Below, piece after piece: positions 24,959 through 35,104 of a stretch of 64,000 nt of DNA. The DNA is from Heracleum sosnowskyi (lineage: Eukaryota; Streptophyta; Magnoliopsida; Apiales; Apiaceae). The notes beneath the pieces are model-generated. The model ran no database searches. It saw only the letters and a list, made by a program, of their open reading frames with translations, and was not told the origin of the DNA. Every line of letters begins with the position of its first letter. Within the stretch, counting starts at the first letter, position 1. The translations under genes and the position numbers were made by a program. The DNA lies in assembly GCA_030848705.1 (NCBI GenBank), contig CM061236.1:140338574-140402573 (forward strand), written 5' to 3'.

Positions 24959-25451
24959 CACCCCAAACCTCACATAAAACCTATAATGTGGATTTGAGTT
25001 GTCACATGCTACTCCTTTTGCAAAAAGCAACATATGATTATAATTTTCATACATATTAAGTTCATTACAACACCCTTTTAATGATAAAGTCTTGGGCTAT
25101 TAACAGGGTATAACCCTTTATTCGTTACACCTTACAACGCTTCCCAAACTCAGATACATTTGCTTTTTCCATCACAAAATGACTCCTACATACAAAGCAT
25201 ATTGATTATAAACTATATTGTCTACTCTTTGTCCTTGCCTAACCCGACAGTTTCTCCAACCTCCCCCGCTTTTCTGGAAAATTAAATTAGATAAAAGAAT
25301 GAGCAATTCATAAAGCTCAGCAAACATTACTATCACCGAAGGAAAATAAAAAGTAACTTAAGGAAAGTTTTTTTTTCTTTCTTTTTTCAACAATATGATT
25401 GAGCGATACCCCGATCCTTTAGAACACTCTCCTCACTAAGGGTACATGTAG

Positions 25452-25975
25452 TTATGGGTGGCAAAATTTGATACGACCCGAAACCCGACACGAACCCGAC
25501 ACGGAAAAGTACGAATTCGGGTTGAGTATTTTTAGTTTCGGGTTGGGTTCGGGTTGGGTAAAAATTTACCCGAAATTTTCGGGTCGGTTTCGGGTTGACC
25601 CAAAATACCCGAACCCGACCCGAAAATTTAATATATATAATAAATTATTTAAAATATATGAATTTATATTACATATGTGATATATATTCATAATATTTAA
25701 ATAATTTAATTCATATATCACATAATAAATTTTTTATTATATATTTTTAATATTTTATAAATAAAATTTAATTTTTTATATATATAAATAATTATTTTTA
25801 TTTATTTTCGGGTCAAACGGGTCATTTTCGGGTTGATCGGGTACTAACAGGTCGGGTTCGGGTTGAGACTTTTTAACCCGTTTCGGGTCGGGTCGGGTTC
25901 GGGTTGACTGAAAAATAGGACCGGGTATAGCAAACCCGACACGAACCCGACCCATTACCCGAAATTGCCACCCCT
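25452..25975. mobile_element. hAT-type MITE with 8-bp target site duplication
   Basis: ACATGTAG flanks both sides (25444-25451 and 25976-25983), the 8-bp duplication size of hAT transposons. The ends read ttatgggtggcaa and ttgccacccct as inverted repeats. Sub-terminal arms are rich in cgacccgaacccg on one side and its complement on the other, so the single strand can fold back. The AT-rich centre codes for nothing. Non-autonomous. Confidence 0.8.
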
Positions 25976-25983
25976 ACATGTAG

Positions 25984-26864
25984 TATTTAATCGGGAGCTC
26001 CTCAACCGAGTATAAGCCTCATAATGCTTTAGAAAAAATCTCCAGAAGTATGTTTCCCTCACATAATATACGCCAAAATTAAATCACCAAAAACCATGGC
26101 AACACATTGATAAGTAGAGGAAAAGATGATACTCAACAGTAATATGAAAACATTTTCAAAAGAAGATGGAAACAATTAATCATAGAGAATTTTATATCAT
26201 AATACTAGCCTCAGTTGATGTTATCCTTAGTATAAACCACAATTGGAGCCTAAAAATCCTACCCGTATAAACCCAAAACACGACAAATCAGTCAATTCGC
26301 TGCTAAAATCATCACCAATCGAAACGCGAGCAGGAGAAGGGTTCAGATCAGAAGAACGAAGAAGCAACGCACCTGACGCACGGAATTACACCATTGTTGT
26401 TGTTGTGTTTATGTTTATAAGTCAGCCCTTGCAGTTCTTCAGCATTACAAACCTGTTGTGACTTCTTGAAACACAGTTTCATACAAACTGGTCCCCGGCT
26501 GCTTCTGAAATCACAAACTTGTCCCTAAATTACAGAATAATGACAGTTCAACCCCTGAAGTTCAAAATATTTACTATTCTGCCCCTCACAGTTTCATGAA
26601 TTCACCAACCAATTCCTGTACTTCCAGAATTTGACAGATTGACCCCTGCCACTTCTGGATTTTCATATTTCAGCCCCTTAAAGTCCGGAATTCATCACGA
26701 TCAGCCCTATTTATCCATGTTTATGTCATGTCTGCTTACATCAAGCGTCAAATTGATATTGATAGTGTGGAAGATAACATTTATTTCCTTGAGTGTGAAA
26801 GTGATGAATTGCACTGCGAAATCTACATGTGTCATCGTGAACGTAGTTACTTAAATATAAGCTT
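25984..26864. other. Gene-free stretch with phrase-like degenerate repeats
   Basis: 26260-26395 is relatively GC-rich and unlike its surroundings; on the minus strand it could be a 5' UTR exon of TAD2, but nothing proves it. From 26480 to 26720 a loose phrase of about 45 bp recurs (cNaccaattcctgtacttcca, ttcaacccctgaagttcaaa, gacccctgccacttctgga). No real coding gene was found. Confidence 0.4.
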
Positions 26865-27362
26865 ATGTTGAAGGAGTTAGATAATCAATATGATGAACTC
26901 GAAAGATTGAAAAAGAAATACAAAATTGAGTTGAGTAAAGAAAGTTGCAACGTGCAAATGAGGTACTACATAGAGCTCTTGAGACTCTCACATCTCAAGT
27001 GGAACGTCTTGCACATTTCGAGAATGAGAAAAAGGCCAAAGCGGAAATGAAAGTCGAGCAAATTGAAGATGCAAATAAAGAGAATCAGTTGAATGAGGAT
27101 GATGTGATCATACCAGATTTTTTGAGTTGCATGGAATATGGTAATGAAGATGATTCTGATGAAGAATCTCATGTGGAGCAAGTTTCGCTTCTTCAATAAA
27201 AGCAAGTGGTTGATATTATTGAGCTCGAGCATATCGACTTCATTATTCCAATGTACTTGTCTAAGCCTCCTTCGCTTGCTTATCAGTTTTCAAAGTTCTT
27301 TGCGCCTCGGCCGCTTTCCAAGAATAGCATGAAGTTCGTCTTGGTTCCATCTCTGTCGTGGA
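26865..27362 (+). pseudogene. Unidentified coiled-coil coding remnant cut by chromovirus C
   Basis: A charged, helical open frame (LDNQYDELERLKKKYKIEL, then by frameshift near 26944 RANEVLHRALETLTSQVERL and an acidic stretch NEDDSDEESHVEQ). It passes an in-frame TAA at 27197-27199 and reads on (VVDIIELEHIDFIIPMYL) until LTR C begins at 27363. The first half looks like a coiled coil followed by an acidic tail. I do not recognise the family; gag of another element or a captured host-gene fragment are both possible. Confidence 0.4.
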
Positions 27363-27703
27363 TGCTTTTATCGGCAAGAAATATAAACGAAGATAACACA
27401 AGATCTCTTGGCTGAATTTTAGGAAGTAATATCTTCAATTCCTATTGTTTAGGAATTAGTATCTTTACTTCTTTGGGAGCACGTTAGCTTTGATCCTTTA
27501 TAATCCTATTTAAAGGAAAGATTTGAGGAATAAAATTCATTCAGTTTTTCAATCAAATAATTTGTCAAAGGAGAGTTGGTGATCTCTTAACAAATCACCA
27601 GATTCAAGTATAGGTTCATCGAAGAACATGAAAGACAAGGGAAATCAAGAGGATTTTCCTGCTCACAGTCATGTGACGAGATCCTACTCATAGACTCATA
27701 ACA
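27363..27703 (+). repeat. 5' LTR of chromovirus C
   Basis: Starts TGCTTTTATCGG (the partner has TGTTTTTATCGA) and ends GACTCATAACA. TATTTAAAG near 27509 is a TATA-like candidate. The U5 side contains the open stretch aagaacatgaaagacaaggg. Confidence 0.88.
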
Positions 27704-27706
27704 TCT

Positions 27707-27719
27707 TGGTATCAGAGCC
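27707..27719 (+). other. Primer-binding site of chromovirus C
   Basis: tggtatcagagcc, complementary to the 3' end of initiator methionine tRNA, three bases after the 5' LTR. Confidence 0.88.
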
Positions 27720-29178
27720 TACTGTCATTGGTGACTTTGAGCAATTGACAACCAGGGTTAATAACTTGGAGCATAAACTCACAGAAAATAACAAAGAGAT
27801 GAAGGAAATCAAAGACGACGTGCAGGAATTGAGGGAATTAATGGAGTTACACTATTCTGCCAAGGAAAAGAGGTCAGATGGGTCTACAACCTCCACAGGC
27901 AGCCAAACAGGTCCAAAAACATCATATGCTAATGATCAAATACCTGCACAAGTAGTTGCTTTTCGTTCCCAAGTATAGTAGGCTGGAATTCCATTCGTAT
28001 AATAGAACTGGAGATCCCTTGGGATGGTTATACAGATGTGAGCAATTTTTCTCCAACCAACGAACTGGAGAGCCGGACAAGGTGGGGTTGGGTGCGTTTC
28101 ACATGACTGAAGAGGCGCAACTATGGTATTATAGATTGGAACAAGAGAAACCACAGAGCAACTCTGCCTGCTCAGGTTTGGTCCTCCATTAACAAACAAC
28201 CCATTAGGTGAACTAATCAACCTCAAACAAACCGGCACTATAAAAGAGTATCAACACCAATTTCAAACCCTTCTTGCTAGAGCAAGTACTGTGCGATTAG
28301 ACCAACAAGTTGATATGTTCACTGCAGGATTAGTTCAAACTCTCAGGGTGGATGTAGAGATGCAAAAACCTCCTAATCTGGTAACTGCCATGAATCTGGC
28401 TCGAGCATTTAAAAGAATAATGCAACTTAACCATAGAAGTACCAATATTTGGAGACCCCAAGCAACATGGGCAGCCCCTAAGGCATTCAAAACATCTTTA
28501 CCATCTGCAACCAGTCGTCAGCAAAAATCAATAGCGAGCACTAACTTGAAACCACAAACCAACAACAATTCAAAATCAGTATCTAGTGCGGACAGCAGTG
28601 TTGTTGCACCCCCTATTCGACGCTTGTCCAAGGCTGAGATATCTGAACGAAAGGCAAAAGGGCAGTGTTTTAATTGTGATGAACTCTATTCAGCGGGGCA
28701 TACATGCAAGAGACTTTTTTGCCTTTTGGTGGATGAAAGCGAGGATTATGAAGAAGAATCTTATTTGTTGGAACCTGAGATTTCACTTAATGCAATTACT
28801 GGTATAAAGAATTTCCAGACTATGCAATTGCAAGCATGGATAGATGGTACACCGATATTGATCCTTGTTGATTCGGGAAGTACGTGCAATTTTATAAATG
28901 AAAAGGTTGCCCTCCAACTGAATTTACCAATGAAAATCAAATCAAGGTTACAAGTGGCCGTAACAAATGGTGAAAAGGTACATTGTCCCGGGATATGTAA
29001 AGAAGTTCAAATACAAGTTGATTCTAAATCGTTTACTGCTGATTTATTGGTTTTGTCCTTGGATGGATTTGATGTAGTTCTGGGAGTAAAATGGCTAAGC
29101 ACTTTAGGTCCGATTTTATGGGATTTTAACTCTCTAAAAATGACATTTGGTTTGAATGACAAGAGAGCCACTTGGTAG
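27720..29178 (+). pseudogene. Gag and protease region of chromovirus C
   Basis: The first frame (27720-27978) is a coiled coil (NNLEHKLTENNKEMKEIKDD). A frameshift near 27970 leads into the gag core (KYSRLEFHSYNRTGDPLGW, CEQFFSNQRT). Another break near 28190 precedes the frame 28291-29178. That contains CFNCDELYSAGHTC (a CCHC-like zinc motif) and an aspartic protease centre ILVDSGSTCNFI, followed by DVVLGVKWLSTLGPI. Gag packages the RNA and the protease matures the polyprotein. At least two frame breaks prevent a continuous product. Confidence 0.85.
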
Positions 29179-30675
29179 GGAAAATTAGTGGAGGTGAAAC
29201 ATTTGCAAGTTCATATGTTAAAAGATGAAACAAAACACGCACTGACATGGAAAGATTATTGGCCGATTTTTCTGATATTTTTCAAGAACTCAAAGGGCTT
29301 CCCCCACCTCGATCTTGTGATCATAAAACCACCTTCTTAATGGTTCTGAACCAGTAGTAGTACGACCATATCGATACCCGCACCTACAAAAGAATGAGAT
29401 CGAGAAGCAATGTGTTGAGATGTTGAAATAAGGGATTATTCGACCTCGTCGTTCTCCCTTTTCTTCCCCCGTCTTTTTAGTAACAAAACATGATGGTACA
29501 TGGAAATTTTGTGTAGACTACAGAGAGCTAAACAATAAAACTGTTAAGGATAAATTTCCTATTCCGGTAGTGGACGAGTTATTGGATGAGCTTCATGGTG
29601 CTCGATATTTCACAAAATTAGATCTCACATCAGGATACTTTCAGGTCAGAAGGAATCCCACAGATGTTGAGAAGACTGCCTTCCGCACTCATCATGGTCA
29701 CTTTGAGTTTTTAGTCATGTCATTTGGTCTCACAAACGCATCGTTCACATTTCAGTCTTTGATGAACGAGGTATTTCAACTTTACCTTCGCAAATTTGTT
29801 TTAGTGTTCTTTGATGATATATTGGTGTACAGTAAAACTTGGGTAAGACACACGCATCATTTACGGATTGTTTTTGGGCTACTACGAAGACATACGTTGT
29901 TTCTTAAGAGATCCAAGTGCTATTTCGGTGAAAATCAAGTCACATGGGCCATGTTATTAATGGTGATAGTGTTTCGACGAATAGTTCTAAAATTCAAGCA
30001 ATAAAGGAATGGTCGAAGCCTCAATCTACGAAGGCTTTACGTAGCTTCCTCGGTTTGATTGGATATTACCGTAAATTTGTACAAAATTATGGTGTGATAG
30101 TTGTTCCTTTAACAAATTTGTAACGAAAGAATGCCTTTAAGTGGGACAATATTGCTGAAACGGCTTTTGTTCAATTACAGAATGCCTTTTCTACTACTCC
30201 AGTCTTATAACTACCAAACTTTGATATTAAGTTCATAGTTGAATGTGATGCATCTGGCATGGGGATTGGTGTTGTTCTACAACAAGGACATCCAATTGTT
30301 TTCTTTAGTCGAAAACTAGTTGATCGGCGTCTAAAATTGCCAGCTTATGAACGTGAATTAATTGGATTAGCTAGAGCAGTTCAACATTGGAGACCTTACT
30401 TGTGGGGAAGATCCTTTGTTATAAAAACTGATCATTATAGTCTTAATTGGATTAGTAAGCTACTTAAATTTGATTTTCGAGTCGATTACAAGGCAGGATC
30501 TTCAAACCGGGAAGCAGATGTTTTGTCAAGGCGTGATGAGGACACTATGTTTATATGTGGTATTTCAGCCCCACGTGTCAGCTTATTAGATAATGTTCAT
30601 CAAAAGGTGGCAGAATCAACGGAGTTGACAACACTTGTTCAAAAAATTAATTCAAGAAGGAACAACATATCCTAA
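29179..30675 (+). pseudogene. Reverse transcriptase and RNase H region of chromovirus C
   Basis: RT starts about 29350 with stops, then is open at 29570-30004: FTKLDLTSGYFQVR, HFEFLVMSFGLTNA, and the catalytic box as VFFDDILVYS (FFDD in place of the usual YVDD/YIDD). In-frame stops follow at 30000-30210. RNase H at 30240-30540 shows VECDASGMGIGVVLQQ, FFSRKL, YERELIGL and the tail NREADVLSRR. Confidence 0.88.
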
Positions 30676-32035
30676 TTGGGCCTTTTCAAATGGGTTGGTA
30701 ACATACAAAGGTCGTGTATCCCGTCCAACTAACTCACCGTTGATCCCAAACATCATTTCTAGTATTCATAATGCCACACACGAAGGTATTCAAAAGACAC
30801 TGTATCGTGTTCAAGCTGATTTTTATTGGCAGGGACAGAAGGCATCAGTTAGGGAATTCATCCAAAATTGTTTTGTTTAACAAAACAAATGGGAAAATTT
30901 GCATCCATCCGGTCTTCTACAACCTCTTTCAATTCCTATGAAGATTTGGGCTGAAATTCAATTCCAATGCAGAACTCAGCTGAAATTTCCATGGATTTTA
31001 TTGATGGACTGCCTAAAGTAAGGGGGAAAATCAGTTCTTTATGTTGTGGTGGATCGTTTCTCTAAGTATGCACATTCTATCCCTATTTCACATCCTTATA
31101 GTGCCACTTTAGTTGCTCATGTTTTCTTCACTCACATATTTCGTTCACTTGGGCTGCCAGAATCTATAGTTAGCGATAGAGATCCTGTTTTCACAAGCAA
31201 CTTTTGGCGGGAATTGTTTTGATTAAGTGGCACAACCTTGGCTTTTTCCTCTGCTTATCGTCCTCAATCTGATGGTCAAACTAAAGTTGTGAATCGCACG
31301 ATTGAGATGTATCTTCTTTGCTTTATTGGGGATTAGCCGCGAAAATGGGTTGACTATCTTCCTTGGGCTGAGTATTGTTATAATATTGTCTACCATTCTT
31401 CTTTAGGCATGACACCGTTCCAAGTTGTTTATGGATGTGATCCTCCATGGTTGTTGTCTTATGAACCTGGTTCGACCCGTCTAGAAGAGCTTGATCGTTC
31501 TTTACAAGACACAGATGCTCTGTTGGCTGTTGTACACCTTTGTCTTCAACAAGCACAACTTCGCAAGAAACAAGTGTATGATCAACATTATAGAGAATTA
31601 TCATTTGAGCCTGGACAATTTGTTTGGTTGAAACTACAGCCTTATCGTCAAAGGACTTTGGGTAAACGGACGAATCATAAGCTAGGTCCTAAGTTTTTTG
31701 GTCCATTCAAGATCTTGCAACGCATTGGTGAGGTAGCGTATAAGTTAGAACTTCCGGAGCATAATAAAATTCATGTTTTTCACTTTTCATTGCTTAAGGA
31801 ATTTAAAGGTGTTCCTCATGCTATTGTTCCAACCTTGTCACAGCTGCAATATAGGAAATCATTCCTAAGCCTAAATCTATTATTCGTTCCCGGGTCAACC
31901 GCGGTGTTGTTGAACTCCTAGTTGCTTGGGCCGGCTTGCCATTGGCTGAAACTACCCTGGGTTCATTTGCTTTAGTTTCAGGAGTCTTATCCAGAATTCG
32001 AGCTTGAGGACAAGCTCTTAGTCCAGGAGGGCAGT
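30676..32035 (+). pseudogene. Integrase and chromodomain region of chromovirus C
   Basis: The zinc-binding part (HNATHEGIQKTLYR, FYWQGQKASVREFI) is followed by the core: VVDRFSKYAHSIP, then SDRDPVFTSNFW (second Asp), then PQSDGQTKVVNRTIE (catalytic Glu). Stops occur near 30878, 31010, 31222 and 31336. The frame is then clean from 31409: GQFVWLKLQPYRQ, LGPKFFGPFKIL (GPY/F-like module), VFHFSLLKEF. From about 31855 to 32035, after a frame slip, comes a chromodomain (VELLVAWAGLP ... SYPEFELEDKLLVQEG), thought to steer integration to heterochromatin marks. Confidence 0.87.
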
Positions 32036-32037
32036 AA

Positions 32038-32378
32038 TGTTTTTATCGACAAGAAATATAAATGAAGATAACACCAGATCTCTTGGCTGAATTTTAGGAA
32101 GTAATATCTTCAATTCCTATTGTTTAGGAATTAGTATCTTTATTTCTTTTGGAGCACGTTAGCTTTGATCCTTTGTAATCCTATTTAAAGGAAAGAATTG
32201 AGGAATAAAATTCATTCAATTTTTCAATCAAATAATTTGTCAAAGGAGAGTTGGTGATCTCTTAACAAATCACCAGGTTCAATTATAGCTTCATCGAAGA
32301 AGAGGAAAGACAAGGGAAATCAAGAGGATTTTCCTGCTCACAAACCTGTGACAAGATCCTACTCACGGACTCATAACA
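32038..32378 (+). repeat. 3' LTR of chromovirus C
   Basis: 341 bp, TGTTTTTATCGAC...GACTCATAACA, colinear with the 5' LTR without gaps. A purine-rich tract (ccaggagggcagtaa) precedes it. Confidence 0.88.
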
Positions 32379-32599
32379 ATTTCATCCTTGCGCGGTTGTT
32401 GACTTTTACAAAATTTGTGGTCGAGTTTTCTCCAACAAGAGGAGAATGATGATGAACGAGATTGAAGAATTTATATATATGTTATTAATTGGTTTTTTTG
32501 TATTTAGTTTAGAGAGAATTAAAATTATTTGTTTATATGATTTATATGTGAGGTTAAGAGTTTATTAATTAAGTAGTAATTTATAATAAAGCCCAGTTG
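32379..32599. other. Flank between chromovirus C and the next LTR pieces
   Basis: A short open stretch continues from 32380 (CAVVDFYKICGRVFSNKRR), perhaps the continuation of the coding remnant disrupted at 27362, but this is not established. It then becomes AT-rich. Confidence 0.3.
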
Positions 32600-32774
32600 T
32601 TTACGGGTCTTAGTCCATTAGGTTATTAGGGTTTCTATTCCTATATAAGTCATGTAATCCACCACATATTACTTGCGCTTGATTATACACTTTTTCTAGG
32701 AATATTATTGAATAAATATTCTTGGGATATCGTAAAATCATGTTTTATTGCTTCTATATTCTTGTCCTACATCA
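32600..32774 (+). repeat. LTR 3' fragment, chromovirus E-related
   Basis: Shares attattcttgggatatcgta-like sequence and the terminal cctacatca with the 3' part of the LTR at 35784-36070 (ending cctgcatca). It is a diverged relative, ends in CA, and is followed by ATATT and then an opposed LTR end. Confidence 0.5.
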
Positions 32775-32779
32775 ATATT

Positions 32780-33001
32780 TGATGCAAGACAGTAATTGAA
32801 AGCGAATAATCAAGAAAAGACTTATACGATATCCCAAGAATAATCAATATTATTCCCAAGAAAAAATGTATTATCCAAGCGTACCCACAATATAACACTG
32901 TTTCGGTATATATACCGAAATATAAAACCTAACAGGCTAATAAACCAATGCCCGCAACATAATAAACCAAAAGCCTAAACATGTCGGCAAACATAAAGTC
33001 C
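32780..33001 (-). repeat. Truncated LTR of chromovirus E family, inverted
   Basis: On the minus strand this matches 35850-36070 closely: the cctgttaggttttat region, the 20-bp palindrome TTTCGGTATATATACCGAAA at 32901-32920, and the terminus ttgcatca. Homology stops at aaagtcc (33001), so about 65 bp of the LTR start is missing. It points opposite to the LTR at 35784. Confidence 0.8.
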
Positions 33002-33173
33002 AACGATATATATAATGCTAAGAGGTCTAGTGAGTGTGCAGAGTCTTTTGCACATTACATTCATGAATTGCATCCTGAGATACGTCAGAAAATTAATTTA
33101 AGCAATGATAATTATAAGTCTGTTGTAGATGTTCATCGCAGGTTTCGGGAGTATAATGACGGTGATCAGGTTA
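33002..33173 (+). pseudogene. Integrase C-terminal fragment of chromovirus E
   Basis: ECAESFAHYIHELHPEIRQK, followed by INLSNDNYKSVVDVHRRF and YNDGDQVIV, matches the helical linker after the gypsy integrase core up to the GDxVMV entry of the GPY/F module. The match is cut at 33173 by the palindrome; the chromodomain resumes in the same strand at 35557. Confidence 0.75.
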
Positions 33174-33367
33174 TAGTAATTAGTAGTAGGATAATAATTT
33201 TTTGTAAAAAAATTACAAGTTGTATACCTACTGAGAATCATTAAGTAAACCTAGGCAGAAAATTAAAGACATACCCGTGAGCACGAAGAATATATACCCT
33301 CCCTCCCTCAAAAACCATTCAAAAGACATAAAACAATTTTAGCAGAAAAAAGCAGAGAGAGAGAGAG

Positions 33368-33655
33368 ATGGATAGGGAATTGACAGCCGTGACCAACGAC
33401 TTGATCCGTGAAAGGATCAAGTTGAGGAAGATGGGAGAACTAAGAGGAGGTCATAATTCAGCTAAACTCGTGAAGAAAATTCAAGAAATTCAAGATAATG
33501 TCGAGGAATTGGAGAGGCTGGAAAAGAAAAAACAGGAGGGGGAGAATGAAAAAAGGAAGAAGACGTGGAAGAAGACTGAGGAAGAAGAAAGTAGTAGTTT
33601 AATATTATATTTATATGTAGTGTCTGTGTCAGTGTTGTGTGTGTTTTGTCTTTAG
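33368..33655 (+). CDS. Small basic/acidic coiled-coil ORF, left palindrome arm (95 aa)
   Basis: MDRELTAVTNDLIRERIKLR opens a helical, highly charged frame (KKIQEIQDNVEELERLEKKK) with a KKTWKKTEEEESSS segment. It ends in an accidental hydrophobic tail not shared with the right-arm copy. A TATA-like sequence (aatatatacc, about 33289) and CT-rich leader (ccctccctccctc) lie 60-80 bp upstream, like a real plant promoter and 5' UTR. No known domain is recognised. Conservation of the frame in the right arm suggests descent from a functional host gene that was captured and then duplicated. Confidence 0.45.
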   Translation: MDRELTAVTNDLIRERIKLRKMGELRGGHNSAKLVKKIQEIQDNVEELERLEKKKQEGENEKRKKTWKKTEEEESSSLILYLYVVSVSVLCVFCL

Positions 33656-33889
33656 TTTGTGTCATGTTTGTATTAGGCTTTAGCCTTTAGTGGAAGATTG
33701 GATGTTTGTGTCTTTTTATTATAATATATAAGATGATGAATAATTTGTTTTTCTTAATTTACATTCAGTTACTCTCATTTTTGATCGTCTATTTTATTTT
33801 AAATAAATAAATTATTAAAAAAAAACATCCATCTAATTAGTCTCAACAATTTCTTAAAACCCCATCCATGACACAAACTAACCCATAAT

Positions 33890-34180
33890 CCCCAATCGGC
33901 CCATCTCCTCCAAAAAGCCCTTTATCGGCCCATCTCCTCCAAAAAACCCTTTATCGGTCCATCCCCTCTCACCGACCTCACCTCCGCCCTCATCGACCGT
34001 GGTTACCTTCAATCCACCATCTGGGCCCCCACCTCTTTTCCACCTCACCCCCTTCACTCCTCTTAACTGAACCCCTCTTCAATCTCCCCTCAGCTCAACG
34101 CGCTTTTGATGAGATTGTTTTCGAAAAATTCGGGTTTCAGCGTTTGTAAGTTGCCAGTGTGGCTGAATTTGTTTGTTTCT
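33890..34180 (+). pseudogene. ARP6 first-exon fragment, left palindrome arm
   Basis: On the plus strand, in shifting frames, LTEPLFNLPSAQRAFDEIVF and FEKFGFQRL appear, with an in-frame TAA where the family has Tyr. Upstream is the PIDRGYLQSTIW region in another frame. The start codon region is deleted and cggcccatctcctccaaaaa is duplicated in tandem. These match the N-terminal region of actin-related protein 6, a subunit of the SWR1 complex that deposits histone H2A.Z. Clearly non-functional. Confidence 0.75.
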
Positions 34181-34324
34181 TTGCCTGTAATGTTAATTTA
34201 TCGAAATTGTGAAATGTTTATGATATATGTATGTAATGATGATGAATATGTTAATTTATCGAAATTTTGTGTTTAATAGTGTTGATGCATGTGGTAATGT
34301 GAAATATAGTGATGAGTGTTGAGG

Positions 34325-34379
34325 ACCTCCTAATAAATTCCGATTCTTTCGCAACCAATTGCTGCCTCAACACAACTTT
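34325..34379. other. Unpaired spacer at the palindrome centre
   Basis: 55 bp (acctcctaataaattccgat onwards) with no counterpart on the other arm. A single-stranded or RNA fold would expose it as the loop. Confidence 0.75.
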
Positions 34380-34479
34380 CCTCAAACACTGATCACTATA
34401 TTTCACATTACCACATGCAGCAACACTATTAAACACAAAATTTCGATAAATTAACATATTCATCATCATTACATACATA

Positions 34480-34840
34480 TATCATAAACATTTCTCAATT
34501 TTGATAAATTAACATTAAAGGCGAAGAAACATACAAATTCAGCCGCACTAGCAACATACAAACGCCGAAACACGAATTCTTCGAAAACAAGCTCATTAAA
34601 AGCGCGTTGAGCTGAGGGGAGATTGAAGAGGGGTTCAGTTAAGAGGAGTGAAGGGGGTGAGGTGGAAAAGAGGTGGGCCAGATGGTGGATTGAAGGTAAC
34701 CACGGTCGATGGGGGCGGAGGTGAGGTCGGTGAGAGGGGATGGGCCGATTAAGGGCTTTTTGGAGGAGATGGGCCGGTTGGGGATTATGAGTTGGTGGGT
34801 CTCGGTCGCCGCCGATTCCGGCGCCGACGACTACTGTCAT
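34480..34840 (-). pseudogene. ARP6 first-exon fragment, right palindrome arm
   Basis: From an ATG at 34840 (minus) the frame reads MTVVVGAGIGGDRDPP, the actin-fold nucleotide-binding start, although the LD of the usual VVVLD is gone. A shifted frame gives RPISSKKPLIGPSPLTDLTS and PIDRGYLQSTIW. Back in the first frame come LLLTEPLFNLPSAQRAFNEL and VFEEFVFRRLYVA. This order is that of plant ARP6 residues about 1-110. The sequence after LYVA (tttgtttgtttctttgcctg) may be the first intron, which would mean genomic DNA, not cDNA, was captured. Frameshifts make it dead. Confidence 0.8.
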
Positions 34841-35104
34841 GGATGGGTTTTGAGAAATTGTTGAGACTAATTAGATGGTGATTTTTTTTTAATAATTTAT
34901 TTATTTAAAATAAAAGAGACGATCAGAAACGAGAGTAACTGAATGTAAATTAAGAAAAACAAATTATTCATCATCTTATATATTATAATAAAAAGACACA
35001 AACATCCAATCTTCCACTAAAGGCTAAAGCCTAATACAAACAGGACACAAACTAAAGATAAAACACACACAACACTCACATAGACACTACATATAAATAT
35101 AATA

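Larger units (their letters stand above)
27363..32378 (+). mobile_element. Ty3/gypsy chromovirus C, complete outline but decayed
   Basis: LTRs of equal length (341 bp) bound 5,016 bp. The order is PBS, gag with zinc-finger-like motif, protease, RT, RNase H, integrase, chromodomain, then 3' LTR. This order and the C-terminal chromodomain mark the chromovirus clade; the CFNCDE...GHTC gag motif resembles Reina/Galadriel-like elements. Multiple stops and frameshifts make it non-autonomous. About 20 differences between the LTRs (counted by eye, about 6%) point to an old insertion. Flanking 5-mers (GTGGA and ATTTC) do not match, so no target duplication is visible. Confidence 0.9.

Noticed and set aside
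25468..25680. 70-aa ORF rich in GSG and PNP
   Set aside because: Product of the GC-rich arm of the hAT MITE; no homology to a protein family.
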